Source: Chloroflexota bacterium (lineage in GTDB: Bacteria; Chloroflexota; Dormibacteria; Dormibacterales; Dormibacteraceae). Taken from it: a stretch of 8,217 nucleotides of DNA. The stretch's first letter is position 1. Every line of letters starts with the position of its first letter. The notes below the pieces were generated by a model, which saw nothing but the letters and a program-made list of their open reading frames with translations, was not told where the DNA came from and made no database searches. The stretch covers positions 1 to 8,217 of the forward strand of contig VBKD01000152.1 in NCBI GenBank assembly GCA_005888075.1, read 5' to 3'. Position numbers and translations under genes: made by a program. Shown in pieces: positions 1 to 7,931 of this stretch.

Positions 1-54
1 ACCGTCCTGGGTGACGATGCGGACGTCGGCGTCGGCGATGAGATCGAAGGGTAG
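1..54 (+). CDS. possible C-terminal tail of an upstream plus-strand gene (partial)
   Basis: Frame 1 is open from the window edge to a TAG at 52-54 and reads TVLGDDADVGVGDEIEG. The spacing of Gly, Asp and aliphatic residues resembles the last turn of a left-handed beta-helix (hexapeptide-repeat) domain, as in the tails of some nucleotidyl- and acyltransferases. Seventeen codons are too few to assign a family. The antisense reading of the same codons (PFDLIADADVRIVTQDG) looks equally protein-like, but it is preceded by an in-frame stop (61-63) and has no ATG, GTG or TTG start, so it is less likely to be coding. The stop lies inside a 16-bp palindrome. Confidence 0.3.
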   Translation, partial: TVLGDDADVGVGDEIEG

Positions 55-65
55 GCGCGCCTACC
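50..65. repeat. 16-bp perfect palindrome
   Basis: GGTAGGCGCGCCTACC is a perfect two-fold palindrome centred between positions 57 and 58. As RNA it could fold as a 6-bp stem with a CGCG loop. It overlaps the putative stop at 52-54 and lies about 120 bp upstream of the peptidase start. It could be a weak terminator for the upstream gene, or an operator for a dimeric regulator of the peptidase. There is no T-tract, which weakens the terminator reading. Confidence 0.5.
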
Positions 66-169
66 GGGATCCGAACCACATAAGCGCATTCAAGCCGAAG
101 TCTTTTGGAGCCATCCCGGTGTCACGCTTGGCCTAAAGCACCCTGGACCGCTCCAGGCCTCCCAGCAGC

Positions 170-175
170 TAGACT
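170..175 (+). promoter_or_regulatory. -10 box of the S33 peptidase gene (leaderless)
   Basis: TAGACT fits the TAnnnT -10 pattern and ends 7 nt before the GTG at 183, placing the expected transcription start at or next to the start codon. No Shine-Dalgarno sequence precedes the GTG. A weak -35-like TGGACC lies at 144-149, with rather long spacing. The same arrangement is seen at 4193-4198 and 5354-5359. Confidence 0.45.
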
Positions 176-182
176 CGATTTG

Positions 183-1640
183 GTGACGGGTCGAGTTCCG
201 GGGGTCCTGATCGCCGTCACCCTGCTCGCCACGGCCTGCACGGTGAATCCGGCGGGCTTGGTGCGCAAAGGCTCAGCCACGCCGGCTCCGAAAAAGGTGG
301 CGTGGAGCGACTGTGGCAGCGGCTTCCAATGCGGCACGGTTGATGTGCCCCTCGACTACTCGCATCCGAACGCGGGCTCGATCGGGATCGCGATCAATCG
401 CAAGCCGGCGACCGATGCCAAGCATCGGATCGGGTCGTTGTTGATCAATCCCGGCGGGCCGGGTGGCTACGGCGTCAGCTTCGTCCGTGACTCGGCCGCC
501 GGCCTGAGCAACCTCAACCAGCGTTTTGACCTGGTCGGCTTCGACCCGCGGGGGGTCGGCCAGAGCTCTCCCGTCCAGTGCCTGGACGGTTCACAGCTCG
601 ACGCTTACAAGGCGATCGACTCAGTCCTCGACGATCCTCAGGAGAAGCAGGCGTACATCGACGCCGACAAGAGCTTCGTCGCGGCCTGCCAGCAGCGAAG
701 CGGCAAGGTGCTGCCCTTCGTCGACACGGTCAGCGCGGCCAGAGATATAGACATGATTCGCGCGGCGGTCGGCGACGCGAAGCTGACCTACCTCGGCTTC
801 TCTTACGGAACGTTCCTTGGCGAGCATTACGCGCACATGTTTCCAACCCACATCCGCGCGATGGTCCTCGACGGGGTGATCGACCCATCACTCGATGCCA
901 ACCAGCAGCTGCTGATCTACGTGAACGGCTTCGAGCAAAACTTGAAGGCGTTTCTCAGCGACTGCAGTGCCCGCAAGGCGGCGGCGAAGCCGTGCCAGTT
1001 CGCGCAGTCCGGGGATCCGGGCACCAAGCTGATGGCTTTGATGCAGCGGTTGGACACGACCCCGCTCGTCGTGGGCAACCGGCAGCTGACACGGGCACTC
1101 GCGGTGACCGGCGTCCAATCGGCGCTGATGGATGAGGGGATCTGGCCCTACCTGGACCAGGGCCTGACCAACGCGGACCGCGGCAGCGGCCAGCTTCTGC
1201 TGCAACTGGCCGATTTGCTCTACGGCGAGTTCTCGTATGCGGCCAACGTCGCGATCAGCTGTATGGACTATCCCGTCGACTCCAACGTCGCCTCATATGA
1301 CGCCCTCACCCAATCCTTCCAAAAGGCATCGCCCCTCTTCGGCCCCGTCTGGCAATACTCGAACCTCGTGTGCGCAAACTGGCCGGTCAAGGCGAAAGGC
1401 ACGCCGGGTCCTTTGAACGCAATCGGGGCGCCACCCGTTCTCATCGTCGGCAGCACCAACGATCCGGCGACGCCTTACGAGGGCGCGGTGGCAGTGAACA
1501 AGCAGATCGCCGGCTCGGTGTTGCTAACGCGCAACGGCAACGGCCACACCGCTTACGGCTCGAGTCAGTGTGCCTCGCAGTCCGAGGACGTATACCTGAT
1601 CGACCTCACGCTACCCGCGGCAGGGACTGTCTGCCAGTAG
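183..1640 (+). CDS. S33-family alpha/beta-hydrolase, TAP-like (tripeptidyl aminopeptidase) lipoprotein
   Basis: This is an extracytoplasmic serine peptidase or hydrolase of the tripeptidyl-aminopeptidase family, expected to remove short peptides from protein N-termini outside the cell. With GTG183 as start it has 485 residues, usual for the family. A short signal (one Arg, then a hydrophobic core) ends in a lipobox-like LATAC, so Cys19 may be lipidated. The oxyanion-hole region is NPGGPGG (about residue 89), the nucleophile Ser207 sits in GFSYG, Asp427 in STNDPATPY and His455 in GNGHTAYG, giving a complete triad. The last ~100 residues match the TAP-like C-terminal domain. Ten further cysteines (five possible disulfides) fit an exported protein. 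The frame is open back to a TTG at 105, but that extension (Pro/Trp/Ala-rich, before the signal) looks non-coding. True substrates are unknown; some relatives act as esterases or on antibiotics. It ends 3 nt from the stop of convergent clpB. Confidence 0.88.
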   Translation: MTGRVPGVLIAVTLLATACTVNPAGLVRKGSATPAPKKVAWSDCGSGFQCGTVDVPLDYSHPNAGSIGIAINRKPATDAKHRIGSLLINPGGPGGYGVSFVRDSAAGLSNLNQRFDLVGFDPRGVGQSSPVQCLDGSQLDAYKAIDSVLDDPQEKQAYIDADKSFVAACQQRSGKVLPFVDTVSAARDIDMIRAAVGDAKLTYLGFSYGTFLGEHYAHMFPTHIRAMVLDGVIDPSLDANQQLLIYVNGFEQNLKAFLSDCSARKAAAKPCQFAQSGDPGTKLMALMQRLDTTPLVVGNRQLTRALAVTGVQSALMDEGIWPYLDQGLTNADRGSGQLLLQLADLLYGEFSYAANVAISCMDYPVDSNVASYDALTQSFQKASPLFGPVWQYSNLVCANWPVKAKGTPGPLNAIGAPPVLIVGSTNDPATPYEGAVAVNKQIAGSVLLTRNGNGHTAYGSSQCASQSEDVYLIDLTLPAAGTVCQ

Positions 1641-1643
1641 GCC

Positions 1644-1650
<7 letters not shown>
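1619..1650. terminator. tandem small hairpins at the convergent peptidase/clpB stops
   Basis: Two adjacent inverted repeats lie at the gene junction. GGCAGG/TCTGCC (1619-1624 with 1630-1635, 5-nt loop, one G-U pair) lies in the last codons of the peptidase gene. GGCCTCAGGCC (1640-1650) is an odd palindrome covering the space between the two stop codons. Neither is followed by a T-run on either strand, so a bidirectional intrinsic terminator is only possible, not shown. Confidence 0.25.
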
Positions 1651-4145
<2,495 letters not shown>

Positions 4146-4158
4146 GCTTTGAGGTTTT

Positions 4159-4170
4159 CCACGTGCGTGG
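4159..4170 (-). promoter_or_regulatory. inverted repeat in the clpB leader
   Basis: Read on the minus strand, CCACGCACGTGG is a 5-bp inverted repeat (CCACG/CGTGG) with a 2-nt centre. It ends 13 nt before the clpB ATG, within the predicted leader. It could be an operator half-site pair or a small hairpin close to the initiation region. No CIRCE or HAIR element, the common repressor sites for heat-shock genes, is visible here. Confidence 0.25.
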
Positions 4171-4188
4171 CGGGGCCAAACCGGTTCC

Positions 4189-4194
4189 ACCGTA
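4189..4194 (-). promoter_or_regulatory. candidate -10 box for clpB
   Basis: TACGGT on the minus strand fits TAnnnT and would give a leader of roughly 35-40 nt before the clpB ATG at 4145. No good Shine-Dalgarno is visible; the nearest purine run is GGAAAA, too far from the ATG to be convincing. The box overlaps the fpg -10 box on the opposite strand. Confidence 0.3.
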
Positions 4195-4198
4195 TCTT
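4193..4198 (+). promoter_or_regulatory. -10 box of fpg (leaderless)
   Basis: TATCTT fits TAnnnT and ends exactly 6 nt before the fpg ATG at 4205, so transcription should start at the A of the ATG. There is no Shine-Dalgarno. No convincing -35 hexamer is seen about 17 bp upstream. Confidence 0.5.
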
Positions 4199-4204
4199 GG
4201 CGAC

Positions 4205-5032
4205 ATGCCTGAGCTGCCTGAGTTGGAAGCACTGCGGCTGCGGCTTGGCCCGCGGTTGGAGGGCAAGTTGATAACCGCGGCGACGGTCAACCCGAAGAAG
4301 GCGCATCTGCTGCGATATCCGGTCGACAACTTCGCTCTGGAGCTGCCGGCCCGGCGAATCACATCGTTGACGCGGCGGGGAAAGCACCTGGTTTTCGGCA
4401 CCGAGCTGGGTGGCGGCGGGTCGCCGCGCTGGCTCGTGATCAACCCGATGCTCGGCGGACGCTTCCAGCTCGTCGAAGGGGAAGCCGCGGTACCCGCGAC
4501 CGAGGTCTTCACGCTCCGGGTCGAGGGAAAGCGAGAGCTGCGATACCTCGACTTCCGGGACATGGGCCGGATCTACTGGGTCGGGGACTGCCAGGGAGAG
4601 GTGCCCGGCTGGACCGGCCAGGGACCGGAGGCCGACTCGGTCGCCGAGATGGGCTTCGAGGTTTTCCGGAAGCGACTGCGGCGGTTTCGAGACGAGCTGA
4701 AGGACCTGCTGCGGAACCAGGAGTTCCTGGCCGGCATCGGCAACGCTTACTCGGACGAGATCCTTTTCGAGGCGCGCCTGTTGCCGCTGCGGCGGCGGGC
4801 GTCGCTCAAGCCGGCCGAGGAGGAGGCTCTGTTTCAAGCGATCCCGGTCGTCCTGACGCGGGCTGTGGAGGCGATCCTGGCCAACCCCAACTACGAAGAG
4901 TCAAAGCAGGACCGCAGCTTCATGGCGGTGCACATGAAGGGGGGCAAGACCTGCCCGCGGTGCGGGCACCGGATCAGCCAGCTCGGCACCAACCGCGAGC
5001 CCCTGAACTTCTGCCGAGGGTGCCAGCTGTAA
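4205..5032 (+). CDS. mutM: Fpg/MutM-family DNA-formamidopyrimidine glycosylase
   Basis: This is a bifunctional base-excision-repair enzyme expected to remove oxidised purines (8-oxoguanine, FaPy) and nick the abasic site. It has 275 residues, the usual length. It starts MPELPE, so after Met removal the catalytic Pro (residue 2), Glu3 and Glu6 are in place; Lys60 lies in RRGKH. The H2TH domain (about 150-195) carries the conserved GIGNAYSDEILFEA with Asn180. The C-terminal zinc finger is C250-x2-C253-x16-C270-x2-C273. It differs from the E. coli type: NPMLGGR replaces HLGMSGR, and FRDMG replaces PRRFG, so the void-filling Met and Phe are changed; the zinc-finger Arg is shifted by one position. 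From memory, these features mark an Fpg-like branch common in Chloroflexota and Actinomycetota, so lesion preference may differ from classical MutM. The start is fixed by the catalytic Pro; the longer frame from 4163 is not credible. It is divergent from clpB. Confidence 0.9.
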   Translation: MPELPELEALRLRLGPRLEGKLITAATVNPKKAHLLRYPVDNFALELPARRITSLTRRGKHLVFGTELGGGGSPRWLVINPMLGGRFQLVEGEAAVPATEVFTLRVEGKRELRYLDFRDMGRIYWVGDCQGEVPGWTGQGPEADSVAEMGFEVFRKRLRRFRDELKDLLRNQEFLAGIGNAYSDEILFEARLLPLRRRASLKPAEEEALFQAIPVVLTRAVEAILANPNYEESKQDRSFMAVHMKGGKTCPRCGHRISQLGTNREPLNFCRGCQL

Positions 5033-5033
5033 A

Positions 5034-5056
5034 AGGGCGCGCCTCTGGCGGGCCCT
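5034..5056 (+). terminator. GC-rich hairpin just after the fpg stop
   Basis: AGGGCGCGCC (5034-5043) pairs with GGCGGGCCCT (5047-5056) around a TCT loop, with a single G-G mismatch. It begins 2 nt after the TAA. It is followed by CCCCGTATTTG rather than a T-run, so it is terminator-like but not a classical intrinsic terminator. Confidence 0.4.
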
Positions 5057-5064
5057 CCCCGTAT

Positions 5065-5119
5065 TTGACCGCCCCCTCCCCCGCCGGCCAACCTGGCTTC
5101 AGCGTATCGGGGGGGTCAA
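5065..5119. terminator. long imperfect stem-loop between convergent fpg and DUF2277 genes
   Basis: TTGACC (5065-5070) pairs perfectly with GGTCAA (5114-5119). After a G-G mismatch, CCCC (5072-5075) pairs with GGGG (5109-5112). The 33-nt loop contains a smaller inverted repeat, GCCA/TGGC around ACC. Its place between two convergent genes fits a shared transcription end point, but there is no T-tract on either side. Confidence 0.3.
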
Positions 5120-5128
5120 CCCAGGGTG

Positions 5129-5347
5129 TTAAGAGTGGTGGCCCGCCAGGGTGCCCGAGATGCTTTCCAGCAATCGCTGCGACGCGAGGGTGATGTCATC
5201 CACAGCTCCCTCGAACGCGGCATGGTGCCGCGCGGACGGCTCGCGGAACCCGCTCACCTTGCGCACGAACTGGCGCGCCGCGGCGCGAATCTCTTCATCG
5301 GTGGCAATGATCTCGGCGTGACGCAATGTTTTGATGCTTCGACACAT
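5129..5347 (-). CDS. DUF2277 family protein
   Basis: This is a 72-residue soluble protein matching the small DUF2277 family over its whole length. Visible signatures are the start MCRSIKTLRHAE, then ATDEEIRAAARQFVRKVSGF (residues 16-35), and the C-terminal half AAFEGAVDDITLASQRLLESI. The family is widespread in high-GC bacteria and, to my knowledge, has no assigned function. It is predicted to be all-helical, with no signal peptide or membrane segment. The start is supported by the family-typical MCR-IKTLR N-terminus and by a -10 box ending 6 nt upstream of the ATG, with no Shine-Dalgarno. It is the last gene of the minus-strand block but probably has its own leaderless transcript. It converges on fpg. 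Confidence 0.85.
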   Translation of the reverse strand: MCRSIKTLRHAEIIATDEEIRAAARQFVRKVSGFREPSARHHAAFEGAVDDITLASQRLLESISGTLAGHHS

Positions 5348-5353
5348 GCCACA

Positions 5354-5359
5354 ACGATA
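5354..5359 (-). promoter_or_regulatory. -10 box of the DUF2277 gene (leaderless)
   Basis: TATCGT on the minus strand fits TAnnnT and ends exactly 6 nt before the ATG at 5347, the same geometry as for fpg. No Shine-Dalgarno is present. It lies in the 108-bp gap after the membrane-protein gene. Confidence 0.5.
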
Positions 5360-5418
5360 GCTATCGAATTGGCACGTCTGGTTCCAAACTTGCGCTTCCC
5401 GCGCTTTCCATGAGCACC

Positions 5419-5450
5419 TCGGGCGCCTAACGGGCGAAATGGACGCCCGA
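5419..5450 (-). terminator. alternative hairpins after the two-helix membrane protein gene
   Basis: CGCCCGA (5444-5450) can pair either with CGGGCG at 5431-5436 (6 bp, 7-nt loop) or with TCGGGCG at 5419-5425 (7 bp, 18-nt loop). The structure begins 5 nt downstream of the TAG at 5456-5458 on the minus strand. There is no T-run, so it is only a weak terminator candidate. Confidence 0.3.
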
Positions 5451-5455
5451 CAAGG

Positions 5456-6142
5456 CTAGGGACCGCGATGCGGCGGCAGCTCCGGCAGGTCGGTCGGCGC
5501 AAGACGCGTCGTGTCCAGGCCGGCTCGCTTCAGCATCGCGTCCGCCAGCCGGTCGTAGCGATGTTCCGCGAGATCGCCCACCGGGTCGGCGCTGGCCGAC
5601 ATCAGCTGGCGGAAGCTCAGGGTGGACACCGCTCGATAGGCAAGCACCGCTCTAGCCTGGTCCGCCCGGCCGGTCATCGAGGCGATGCGCACAAACGCGA
5701 GCGCGGCGCCGACCTCGCGCATGTCACGCCAGCGCCAGCCTCCGTACGGCAAGAGGCCCAGGAGGATCGGCGGCAACGCGATCAGCAACGCCAGCACGAT
5801 CGCGACATGCAGGATCGTGTCGTGGATCTGATGCCCGGTGGCGATCAGAGGATCGCCTGAATACCGCCGCAACGTGTCGGCGGTGTTGAGCAGGAACTGG
5901 GTGAGGTACGGAATGCCGCCGGGGACCGCATGCCGGAATGACGCGATCCAGCTGTTGAAGGTGTTGCCCGTGCTGATGATCCCGTCGGCGATGCCCTCGA
6001 GACCCATCACGGTCTGATAGATCAGGAAACCCAGGTAGGCCCAGACGATCGTCCAGAGAACGACCGCCGTGTCCGCCAGCACGCGGAGGAGTGCCGGCCA
6101 GCGCCGGTCCGGATAGAGCTTGATCATCAACCCACCGACCAT
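5456..6142 (-). CDS. two-helix membrane protein, unknown function
   Basis: This is a 228-residue hypothetical inner-membrane protein. Helix 1 spans about residues 22-46 (ADTAVVLWTIVWAYLGFL and on) and helix 2 about 108-132 (a long Ile/Leu/Ala run ending LLPYGG). Between them is a loop of about 60 residues containing ISTGN and PGGIPYL. After helix 2 comes WRWRD, a positive edge, then a ~90-residue soluble tail with YRAVSTLSFRQLMSASADP and a Pro-rich end. The N-terminal KLYPDRRWPAL and the tail pattern resemble uncharacterised membrane proteins of actinobacteria that I recall, but I cannot name a family. The start could be ATG 6142 or ATG 6127; the latter has a GGTGGG purine run just upstream and gives MIKLYPDRRW. 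It begins 29 nt after the SIMPL stop on the same strand, so co-transcription is likely. An envelope role is inference only. Confidence 0.72.
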   Translation of the reverse strand: MVGGLMIKLYPDRRWPALLRVLADTAVVLWTIVWAYLGFLIYQTVMGLEGIADGIISTGNTFNSWIASFRHAVPGGIPYLTQFLLNTADTLRRYSGDPLIATGHQIHDTILHVAIVLALLIALPPILLGLLPYGGWRWRDMREVGAALAFVRIASMTGRADQARAVLAYRAVSTLSFRQLMSASADPVGDLAEHRYDRLADAMLKRAGLDTTRLAPTDLPELPPHRGP

Positions 6143-6171
6143 AAGTCAAAGGCCCGGCGCCATGGCCCGTT

Positions 6172-6924
6172 CTAAACGATCGTGAAGTCGACCTCCACGC
6201 TCACCTGCAGCTCGAGCTCGCCCACAGGAATCTGTGTGGCGTCCTTCGCCGCCGTTGCCCCAAGGCTCATCGGTGCGGGCCCGCGGCTGTAGGAAGACAG
6301 GTCGCTGACCCTGATCACCTGACCCAGCTTGACGCCGGCGGCAGCGGCCATCGCCTGCGCCTTCGACCGTGCGTCCGCTATCGCCGCCGACCGAGCCTCC
6401 GCGGCTGCAGCTTTCGGATCCGCCAGGCCAAAGCTCGCGGTCGCGTTCGTCGCCGCCCCTTCCTGGACGACCGCATCGAGCGCCTTGCCGACCGAGTCCA
6501 CGTTGTGCCACTTGAACCGCAGCTGCTCAGACGCTCGGTATCCGGTGATGGTTTGACCGGAGGGAGCGTAGACAGGGCCGAGCCAATACCCCGATGTCGT
6601 GAAGTCGCTGTCTGGGACGCCCAGGGCCTTGATCCGGTTGATCAGCTTGGCGGCCTTGCCCGCCAGGTCGGCCTGAGCCGCAGCGGCTGTCGCTTGCTGC
6701 GATTCCACGCCCGCTGACACGAATGAGATGTCCGGCTTTTTGGAAATCGTCGCATCCCCCGTCACCAGCACCCCCGTCCCGAGTGAGGAACTCGAGACCG
6801 ACGCCGACGGAGCGCCGAGGATCACGGTCGGCCGATTGGCGGCGACGATGGCCGCGGCGACCACGATGGCGGAGACGGTCGCGACCGCGACCGGGATCAG
6901 GATTCCTCGAAGTGATGCTGGCAT
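6172..6924 (-). CDS. SIMPL domain (DUF541, YggE/BP26-like) protein
   Basis: This 250-residue protein belongs to the SIMPL/DUF541 family, which includes E. coli YggE and the Brucella periplasmic antigen BP26. Family members are linked to envelope or oxidative stress, but the biochemical role is unclear. An N-terminal hydrophobic helix (about residues 8-29) acts as anchor or uncleaved signal, followed by a Ser-rich linker. The SIMPL domain starts at GVLVTGDATISKKPDISFVS (51-70), continues with KLINRIKALGV and the strand TGYRASEQLRFKW, then an Ala-rich helix (AAAAEARSAAIADARSKAQ) and VKLGQVIRVSDLSSY, and ends in strand ELQVSVEVDF. The start at 6924 is chosen because an AAGGAG lies upstream and the anchor follows directly; the frame extends to 7020 but adds low-complexity sequence overlapping the DUF2087 end. 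It lies 59 nt after the DUF2087 stop and 29 nt before the two-helix membrane gene. Confidence 0.88.
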   Translation of the reverse strand: MPASLRGILIPVAVATVSAIVVAAAIVAANRPTVILGAPSASVSSSSLGTGVLVTGDATISKKPDISFVSAGVESQQATAAAAQADLAGKAAKLINRIKALGVPDSDFTTSGYWLGPVYAPSGQTITGYRASEQLRFKWHNVDSVGKALDAVVQEGAATNATASFGLADPKAAAAEARSAAIADARSKAQAMAAAAGVKLGQVIRVSDLSSYSRGPAPMSLGATAAKDATQIPVGELELQVSVEVDFTIV

Positions 6925-6935
6925 GTTTGGCAAAT

Positions 6936-6941
6936 CTCCTT
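6936..6941 (-). promoter_or_regulatory. Shine-Dalgarno of the SIMPL gene
   Basis: AAGGAG on the minus strand lies 11 nt before the ATG at 6924. It is the best ribosome-binding site in the window and decides the start of the SIMPL gene. Its presence contrasts with the apparently leaderless genes nearby and fits an internal operon position. Confidence 0.6.
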
Positions 6942-6983
6942 GCGGCGCAAACGACGCCAGCCGCCGCGAGGTAACAGCCGCCG

Positions 6984-7328
6984 CTAGCGATCCACCTCCG
7001 GATCGACCGGCCAGTCCCATGGGTCGTGGCCGACGTTGGGCACGCTGCCGGTCCGCCAGTAGACGCCCCGTCGCCGCTGCATCAGCTCTTCGTCGACTAG
7101 ATACCGGCGCAGCGCCGCGAAATCCGGATGCCGGCGGCCCACGATCCGGTTGACTTCCGCCTCTGCATAAAGCCGGCCTGGCTGAAAGTCTTCAACGAGC
7201 CACTGGAGTATGGCGAGCCTTTTCTTGTGCTGGACCGGAATGGACAGTAACCGGCCACCTGCATCGACGAAATTCTCGAGCACGCGGGCGTCATGTCTTG
7301 GATGGCCGGAACCGTCACTTGGATTCAT
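6984..7328 (-). CDS. DUF2087 domain protein
   Basis: This is a 114-residue soluble protein. Residues about 16-92 match DUF2087: VLENFVDAGGRLLSIPVQHKK, then LAILQWLVEDFQPGRLYAE, EVNRIVGRRHPDFAALRRYL, and VDEELMQRRRGVYWR. The pattern (helices ending in a strand with Arg and Tyr-Trp-Arg) looks like a small winged-helix fold, and the domain is often attached to ArsR-type regulators elsewhere. Here it stands alone, so a DNA-binding or regulatory role is inference. The tail (WRTGSVPNVGHDPWDWPVDP) is Pro/Trp-rich and extends past the usual domain end. The ATG at 7328 is chosen because a GAGG lies 11 nt upstream and the domain starts soon after; the frame runs on to 7430 without family-like sequence. 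It precedes the SIMPL gene by 59 nt and may head a transcript DUF2087-SIMPL-membrane protein. Confidence 0.82.
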   Translation of the reverse strand: MNPSDGSGHPRHDARVLENFVDAGGRLLSIPVQHKKRLAILQWLVEDFQPGRLYAEAEVNRIVGRRHPDFAALRRYLVDEELMQRRRGVYWRTGSVPNVGHDPWDWPVDPEVDR

Positions 7329-7339
7329 GTGGGGGATAT

Positions 7340-7343
7340 CCTC
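7340..7343 (-). promoter_or_regulatory. weak Shine-Dalgarno of the DUF2087 gene
   Basis: GAGG on the minus strand is 11 nt before the ATG at 7328, the same spacing as for the SIMPL gene. The match is only four bases, so support is modest. Confidence 0.35.
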
Positions 7344-7356
7344 GCTAACGCTTAGC
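7344..7356. repeat. short inverted repeat upstream of the DUF2087 gene
   Basis: GCTAACGCTTAGC is a 5-bp inverted repeat (GCTAA/TTAGC) around CGC, directly upstream of the weak ribosome-binding site. It is in the right place for an operator or leader element. Repeats this short are also expected by chance. Nothing else is seen in the 144-bp gap at 7329-7472. Confidence 0.25.
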
Positions 7357-7472
7357 ACGAGTCCACGACCTTCGGCCGGCGGAGTTCCCCGCGACTCGTT
7401 ACTACACAACGCCGCTCCACTTGGTTGCACCGCCGCCAGGCCTCGAATACGCGTTGCTGCTTCCCGGAGCGC

Positions 7473-7886
7473 TTAGCCCGGGATCGTGACAAGCGACATC
7501 AGGTCGATCGCGATGACCGCGTAGACGAAGCCCGCCACAGCAATCCCGCTCAGGCCTACGCGATCGCCCGCCTCGGCAAGCATGGACGGCGACAACGCCC
7601 TGATGAGGGTGCGTCCGAGCCCGATCGATCCGAAAGGCCATCGCGGAAGTCGCTTGCCGGTGAGCCGCATATTCAAGCGGCGCAGGCAGATCTCCAGGAG
7701 CGCCGTGCTGAACATGACGAGCAGCACGACCGGCACGACGACTGACGAGACCAGGTGATAGCCGGTAAAACGGATCGAGACCAATGCAACGGCCCAGCTC
7801 CCCCAGAACGCCGTGAAGCTGAACAGAAGCCACGCCGCATCCTCACGCGCCGGAAAGTTGCTCGAAGGCGTGAGTGGGCCTTTCAT
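7473..7886 (-). CDS. small three-helix membrane protein, unknown function
   Basis: This is a 137-residue hypothetical membrane protein that I do not recognise. Three hydrophobic stretches are visible: about residues 18-38 (WLLFSFTAFWGSWAVALVSI), 43-67 (LVSSVVVPVVLLVMFSTALLEI) and 110-132 (VGLSGIAVAGFVYAVIAIDLM). The stretch between helices 2 and 3 is basic (CLRRLNMRLTGKRLPRW), suggesting it is cytoplasmic by the positive-inside rule. No catalytic or metal-binding motif is apparent. The ATG at 7886 is supported by a good -10 box (TATAGT) 11 nt upstream, which would leave a leader of only a few bases. It lies 45 nt downstream of the DUF4153-like gene on the same strand but seems to have its own promoter. 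Partnership with that membrane protein is possible but rests only on position. Confidence 0.7.
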   Translation of the reverse strand: MKGPLTPSSNFPAREDAAWLLFSFTAFWGSWAVALVSIRFTGYHLVSSVVVPVVLLVMFSTALLEICLRRLNMRLTGKRLPRWPFGSIGLGRTLIRALSPSMLAEAGDRVGLSGIAVAGFVYAVIAIDLMSLVTIPG

Positions 7887-7897
7887 GACGGTTTGAG

Positions 7898-7903
7898 ACT
7901 ATA
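7898..7903 (-). promoter_or_regulatory. -10 box of the three-helix membrane protein gene
   Basis: TATAGT on the minus strand is one base from consensus TATAAT. It ends 11 nt before the ATG at 7886, so the 5' leader would be about 3-6 nt, nearly leaderless. No Shine-Dalgarno or clear -35 box is visible. Confidence 0.45.
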
Positions 7904-7931
7904 AGCCCGCGCCGCACGCCACTGCCGTGTT

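Noticed and set aside
2..136. Frame-2 open reading frame from the left edge to a TAA at 134-136
   Set aside because: It contains no recognisable motif (for example RDPNHISAFKPKSFGAI) and conflicts with the frame-1 reading; too short to decide, and it runs into the peptidase promoter region.
105..182. TTG-initiated N-terminal extension of the peptidase
   Set aside because: The added 26 residues precede a clear signal peptide and lipobox and look non-coding; GTG183 with a -10 box 7 nt upstream fits better.
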